From an uncultured Actinomycetes bacterium (GTDB lineage Bacteria; Actinomycetota; Actinomycetes; Nanopelagicales; Nanopelagicaceae): a stretch of DNA of 16,822 nt. The translations under genes were made by a program, and so were the position numbers. Shown here in pieces: positions 13,378-16,822 of this stretch (positions are counted from its first letter, which is position 1; every line of letters starts with the position of its first letter). The stretch lies in NCBI GenBank assembly GCA_903901905.1, contig CAIUSQ010000079.1, forward strand, positions 1-16,822. The letters run 5' to 3'. The notes beneath the pieces are model-generated. The model searched no databases. It had not been told where the DNA came from and saw only the letters and a program-made list of their open reading frames with translations.

Positions 13378-14601
13378 CTACTTAGCTTTTTTTGCTGCTG
13401 CCACAATTGGAGCACGGTCAAATGTATTTGCACGTGGAATCAATGAGGTATCAAGGAAAGCATCAAAATCAATTGAGATTTTTTTGTTTCCAGCAAGCGT
13501 GGCGTAGGCCTGGTTGATCTTCCACTCTGCAAGTGAGAGTGATCCAAGATTCTTCCATGTTGATGGTGTTCCCGTCAGTGGGGCAGCTGATGCTAGCCAT
13601 GCCTTTAATGACGCTTCTGCTGCAGGTGATTTTTCTGCAAGCGTTGATCCAAGTAGTAGCTGTGGGAATTCCTTCATACCCAAAGCAACTGCAGATTTAA
13701 CATTTGTGTTTGAATAAACTAAGCCCTTCATTGATGCGCGTAAATAACGCTCATACAACTCTGGATTTGCTGCGTACTTCTCTGCATTCGCTACCCATGA
13801 AAGAGAGCGAACACCCTTAAAGGATGGTCCGTTTGGTAAGTAAGTCAAAGGAGTTCCTCTGAACTCAATGCTTGCATAAATCGCAGAGTACCAAGCAAGT
13901 GCATCTACAGTTCCATTTTTTAAGTCCGCTTCTGCTGCTGCTGAACTTGCTCCTGCTGCTGGAACTAGAGTTACATCTTTTTCAGTCATTCCATTGTCTT
14001 TTAGCCATGCAATTGTGTATGGCTTGCTACCAGAAGTAGGTGACACAATTCCAATTTTCTTACCCTTTAGATCTGCAGGAGTTTTAATTGGACTTCCCTT
14101 TAGCACTGCCATAGACCATGGCCAGTTTTGAACTAAACCACCGATAACAATGATTTTAGATCCTGCTGATCCTTCAATAGCCTGCATTACTGGACCAAGG
14201 TCTGCGCCTGCGATATCAGCTGTGCCAGCTGCAACTGCAGCAATTGCAGCAACTGCACCGTTAGATGGAACTGCAGTTACTGTTAAGTTTTCTGCATCAA
14301 AATATTTCATTTGCTTTGGAATTGCAAAAGTTGCAAACTCTTCTTTTGGACCGAATGCAACTGAAGTGTTGCTGTAAATAAATGATTCCTGCTTATAGGC
14401 AGTCCACTTCTTGTTCTTGCAAGTAACTGTCTTAGCTGTTGTTGAAACGGCAATTGCATCAGCTGTTGAACATGCTGATCCAATTCTTACCGCTGCAGCT
14501 GCATTAGATACAGGTGTTGCAGCTAGTAGCGAACCAGCAACCAAAACTGCAAATAGCGCAGCTTGTGATTTCTTAGCTCGAGAAGATGTTGAAAAATTCA
14601 T
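13378..14601 (-). CDS. ABC substrate-binding protein, NitT/TauT/SsuA (NMT1-like) family, with N-terminal two-Cys module
   Basis: A 407-aa exported binding protein for the adjacent permease and ATPase. A signal peptide covers about residues 1-37 (SSRAKK, hydrophobic core, then PVSNAAAA). It lacks a lipobox, unlike the FbpA-like protein in this window. Residues 40-68 hold a small module with Cys44 and Cys61 followed by KKW, resembling the module in the hydrolase at 162-1367. The binding domain (about 75-400) shows family landmarks: GTADIAGADLGPVMQA (109-124), PADLKGKKIGIVSPTSGS (176-193) and NGTVDALAWYSAIY (229-242). At 407 aa it is longer than typical relatives because of the added module and C-terminal part. 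A strong ribosome-binding site (AAGGGAGAG) lies 5 nt before the ATG. Substrate unknown. Confidence 0.88.
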   Translation of the reverse strand: MNFSTSSRAKKSQAALFAVLVAGSLLAATPVSNAAAAVRIGSACSTADAIAVSTTAKTVTCKNKKWTAYKQESFIYSNTSVAFGPKEEFATFAIPKQMKYFDAENLTVTAVPSNGAVAAIAAVAAGTADIAGADLGPVMQAIEGSAGSKIIVIGGLVQNWPWSMAVLKGSPIKTPADLKGKKIGIVSPTSGSKPYTIAWLKDNGMTEKDVTLVPAAGASSAAAEADLKNGTVDALAWYSAIYASIEFRGTPLTYLPNGPSFKGVRSLSWVANAEKYAANPELYERYLRASMKGLVYSNTNVKSAVALGMKEFPQLLLGSTLAEKSPAAEASLKAWLASAAPLTGTPSTWKNLGSLSLAEWKINQAYATLAGNKKISIDFDAFLDTSLIPRANTFDRAPIVAAAKKAK

Positions 14602-14673
14602 TCGTACTCTCCCTTATTGCTTGTTAAGAAGCAGTGATTACCCATAGAAGTAAGCATGCTTTTGAGTGGAGCC

Positions 14674-14702
14674 AGCCTAGGTCCACTAGGTGAGGTGGTC
14701 AA
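14674..14702 (-). promoter_or_regulatory. Sigma70-like promoter for binding-protein/ABC/SDR genes
   Basis: TTGACC (14702-14697), a 17-bp spacer, then TAGGCT (14679-14674) on the minus strand. The first five bases match the -35 consensus. Predicted transcription starts near 14667, leaving a leader of about 65 nt that holds an AAGCATGCTT palindrome (14652-14661) and a TGCTT/AAGCA stem (about 14616-14631). The motif CTAGGT is repeated directly around the spacer. Confidence 0.55.
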
Positions 14703-14782
14703 TACGAAATAAGGCAGGTCTGCAGGGTACAAATAGGCATTTGAGGGGTGAGAACTAGCCTTTCTGAGAAGCCCCTGAAGGG

Positions 14783-16150
14783 TTAAGCCACTGCCATTGC
14801 AGAGGCGACAGATTTTGCGGCTATGTAAGCAAAACCAAATGCCGGCAACAGGCCATTGCCGGCCAAGTAGCCATCTGAGCCATGGCCAGAGATTCCTACC
14901 GCTGCCCCACCTGCTGCATACAAACCTTTGATTACAGAACCATCTTCTCTGAGCACTTGTGCATTTGCATTTACTTGCACGCCGCCTTGAGTGTGAAAAA
15001 GTGCTGGGCGAACTTTTATTGCGCCAAATGGTGCCTGCAATCTTTTTTCAAATGCTTTTCGACCAAATCTATCTTCACCCTTACCATCATGGACTGCATG
15101 TGCATTCTCTAACTCGGCCTTTAACTTATCTGCCGGCACAGCAATTGCAGTTGCTAACTCTCCAATGCTATCTGCCCAAACAATTGCCCCACTTGCAGCC
15201 GTGTTTTCATACTCTTTAAACAGTAGCGAGCCTTCGTGCACTGCATTATCAATGATGATCCAACCTGTATTTCCTTTTTGATCATTAAGAATTGCTGCAT
15301 ACTCAGAGTATCCGGCTGACTCATCGCCAAATCTTTCTCCACCAGAGTTAACGATGAATCCACCCTGCATAATCGTTGTCCAGCCAACCAAAGTTTTTGC
15401 GTGCGAAGAAATTGCAGCATGGCCTTGGTAGGAATCTAAATACCCATACCCAGCTCCGTGTTTGATTCCAATTTGCAACGCCTCACCCTTGGAATATCTA
15501 GAGCCGTGATAGTAAATATATGAGACCTCTTCATTGTGCTCGGCCAATAGCTTTTGATTGGCGCCATATCCATTTGTTGCCATCAGCACGTTATCTGTTG
15601 CAATCTCTTCTTGGCTTCCATCGGCATTTTCAACAACAGCTGCAACAACCTGGCCATCTTTAATAACAACATCTACCAAACGTGTGCTTGCCTTAAAGTC
15701 AAAGAGCTTTTGATCTGATGCAACTTTCCAGATTGGGCCTAGAACTAACTGACCCATTCGACCTGGCACTGACAAGCAACGATCTACAGAGTGACCTGGA
15801 TAGTGAAAATCTGTCACCAGTTCCCATGGCACACCTAGTGAATCGGCCATCCATTCGAAAACTTCTACGCTGACATTTGTTAGCGCCTCAGTTGCCACAA
15901 CATGGCCAGAGTTTTTGGTTTTTTTCATGATGTCTTTTGCAAAGATCTCCGGAGAATCAACGATTCCCTTTTCCTTTTGCCAACGTGAACCACTTGCAGG
16001 AAACATTCCAGAGGTCATAGAGGTATTGCAGGTATTAATAAAATCCGGAGAGGCATCGATTAGTAAAACTTTGACACCAAGCTGGGCAGCCTTAATAGCA
16101 CCGACTAAACCACCACCGGCACCTGCAACAACTAGATCGTATCTCTCCAC
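14783..16150 (-). CDS. FAD-dependent oxidoreductase, fumarate reductase/succinate dehydrogenase flavoprotein-like (KstD/TcuA type)
   Basis: A 455-aa soluble flavoprotein of the FAD_binding_2 superfamily, whose members oxidise or reduce a C-C bond next to a carbonyl or carboxylate (fumarate, urocanate, ketosteroids, tricarballylate). The FAD dinucleotide fold is YDLVVAGAGGGLVGA at the N-terminus. The capping region carries GGERFGDES, matching the conserved G.RF.DE segment with the family's active-site arginine. The C-terminal FAD clamp HTQGGVQVN...GLYAAGGAA...GYLAGNGLL is clear. There is no signal peptide and no heme or FMN domain. GTG at 16150 is preferred because GGGGG lies 7 nt before it; ATG at 16156, two codons upstream, sits almost on top of that site. 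It starts 21 nt after the racemase-like gene. Substrate unknown. Confidence 0.87.
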   Translation of the reverse strand: MERYDLVVAGAGGGLVGAIKAAQLGVKVLLIDASPDFINTCNTSMTSGMFPASGSRWQKEKGIVDSPEIFAKDIMKKTKNSGHVVATEALTNVSVEVFEWMADSLGVPWELVTDFHYPGHSVDRCLSVPGRMGQLVLGPIWKVASDQKLFDFKASTRLVDVVIKDGQVVAAVVENADGSQEEIATDNVLMATNGYGANQKLLAEHNEEVSYIYYHGSRYSKGEALQIGIKHGAGYGYLDSYQGHAAISSHAKTLVGWTTIMQGGFIVNSGGERFGDESAGYSEYAAILNDQKGNTGWIIIDNAVHEGSLLFKEYENTAASGAIVWADSIGELATAIAVPADKLKAELENAHAVHDGKGEDRFGRKAFEKRLQAPFGAIKVRPALFHTQGGVQVNANAQVLREDGSVIKGLYAAGGAAVGISGHGSDGYLAGNGLLPAFGFAYIAAKSVASAMAVA

Positions 16151-16171
16151 ACCCATTCCCCCGGTCAGTTT

Positions 16172-16816
16172 TTACTTACTGCTAAGAGCTTTGCTTTTTT
16201 GTTCCAAAATCAACTTCAACGCAAGCTCTGCAGGATCTACAACTTCTAGTGATAACTGAGATTGATCCACGTTAACTGCAGAGCAACCATTGATTACAAC
16301 TGTTGCACCTTTTGCAGCCAATTTTTCCACGCCAACCTTTAGCGCCTTGTGCCACAACTCTTCATCATTGATTGCATCAAAGCTTAAATTCAGCACTTCA
16401 AGACCTGCAAAGTGATTTGCAAAACCATATTCACCAATGCGACGTACTAACTCTGCGCCAATTGTTTCGTTGCGAGTAACGGCGCCGACTTTGTGACCTT
16501 GTGCAACAAGGTGGGCTGTCACGCTCTCTAGCATTCCAACAACTTCTTCTTTTGCACCTTGGCGAAAGCCTGGATCTAAAACGCAGTCAGGCAAAATAAA
16601 ATCCGCTGCATCCTGGCTTATATGGCACATGTCATCGATTAATGCTGCATCACTTGAGAGCACATCGCTTTGAAGATCAAGTGCAACAGGGCTTGCAGAA
16701 CTGAGATTGCGAAGTTCCACAGTTAATCCAGCAGGTGCAAGGCGGGTGTAGCGCTCTTGGCGACGTGCTAACTCTTCATCAGTAACATGAATCGGTGTAA
16801 TCGCTACTACTCTCAT
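16172..16816 (-). CDS. Asp/Glu/hydantoin racemase family protein
   Basis: A 214-aa protein of the aspartate/glutamate/hydantoin racemase superfamily, cofactor-independent enzymes that move a proton using two cysteines. Cys78 in LPDCVLDPG and Cys178 in INGCSAV occupy the expected positions in the two lobes; the DPG after Cys78 and the EVVG after it resemble hydantoin racemases in particular. The same fold also includes maleate isomerase and arylmalonate decarboxylase, so racemisation is likely but not certain. Length is slightly below family average with both lobes intact. ATG at 16816 lies 6 nt from the window edge, so the upstream context is missing. It is the first visible gene of the minus-strand cluster; further genes may lie beyond the edge. 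Confidence 0.82.
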   Translation of the reverse strand: MRVVAITPIHVTDEELARRQERYTRLAPAGLTVELRNLSSASPVALDLQSDVLSSDAALIDDMCHISQDAADFILPDCVLDPGFRQGAKEEVVGMLESVTAHLVAQGHKVGAVTRNETIGAELVRRIGEYGFANHFAGLEVLNLSFDAINDEELWHKALKVGVEKLAAKGATVVINGCSAVNVDQSQLSLEVVDPAELALKLILEQKSKALSSK

Positions 16817-16822
16817 CTGTAC

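Noticed and set aside
14220..14275. Repeated GCAGC/GCAAC-like units in the binding-protein gene
   Set aside because: They come from an alanine-rich protein segment (AVAAIAAVAAGTAD) with a preferred Ala codon and show no regular period expected of a functional DNA repeat.
14466..14484. Cys44 of the NMT1-like binding protein as a lipoprotein cysteine
   Set aside because: The preceding residues (I-G-S-A) do not fit a lipobox and the cysteine lies after, not at, the end of the hydrophobic segment.

Overview
The window looks like chromosomal DNA of a low-GC, free-living actinobacterium, most likely a freshwater acI/Nanopelagicales-type lineage. The evidence is indirect. Base composition is modest for Actinobacteria (mid-40s % GC by eye). 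Several genes have a TANNNT -10 box only 6-7 nt before the start codon, which implies leaderless transcripts. There is a RipA-like coiled-coil NlpC/P60 hydrolase. Several secreted proteins carry small two-cysteine modules of a kind I associate with that group. No mobile element, CRISPR array, rRNA or intact tRNA was found. No gene-free stretch exceeds 300 bases.

Layout from left to right. (1) Secreted or surface proteins: the N-terminus of a secreted protein running off the left edge (-), a secreted alpha/beta-hydrolase (-), a divergent secreted protein with three 58-residue cysteine repeats (+), and an S51/cyanophycinase-like peptidase with a His-rich tail (+). (2) A photobiology block: a PsiE-like membrane protein, a DUF393 (DCC) thiol protein and a 45-aa DUF2256 protein form a tight minus-strand operon, divergent from an iron-sulfur (6-4) photolyase of the PhrB/FeS-BCP class (+). 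(3) A NlpC/P60 cell-wall hydrolase (-), divergent from an FbpABC-type ferric-iron uptake operon (+: lipoprotein, fused permease, ATPase). The intergenic region between them carries a 24-bp palindrome overlapping the putative -35 box. (4) A minus-strand gene cluster covering the right third, in transcription order: Asp/Glu/hydantoin-racemase-family protein, FrdA/KstD-like flavoprotein, NitT/TauT/SsuA-type substrate-binding protein, its ATPase, its permease, and a short-chain dehydrogenase. A sigma70-like promoter precedes the binding protein, and a perfect 16-bp hairpin with a GAAA loop lies inside the first codons of the ATPase gene.

How the genes work together (inference). The iron operon imports Fe3+ and is probably controlled through the palindrome. 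The right-hand cluster probably imports a small organic acid or amino-acid-like compound and processes it by isomerisation, flavin-dependent oxidation or reduction, and alcohol/ketone conversion; its substrate cannot be read from sequence. The photolyase and its DUF2256 neighbour fit repair of UV lesions in sunlit surface water. The least described elements are the triple-repeat cysteine protein, the two-cysteine module shared by unrelated secreted proteins, the intragenic hairpin, and the operator upstream of the iron genes.
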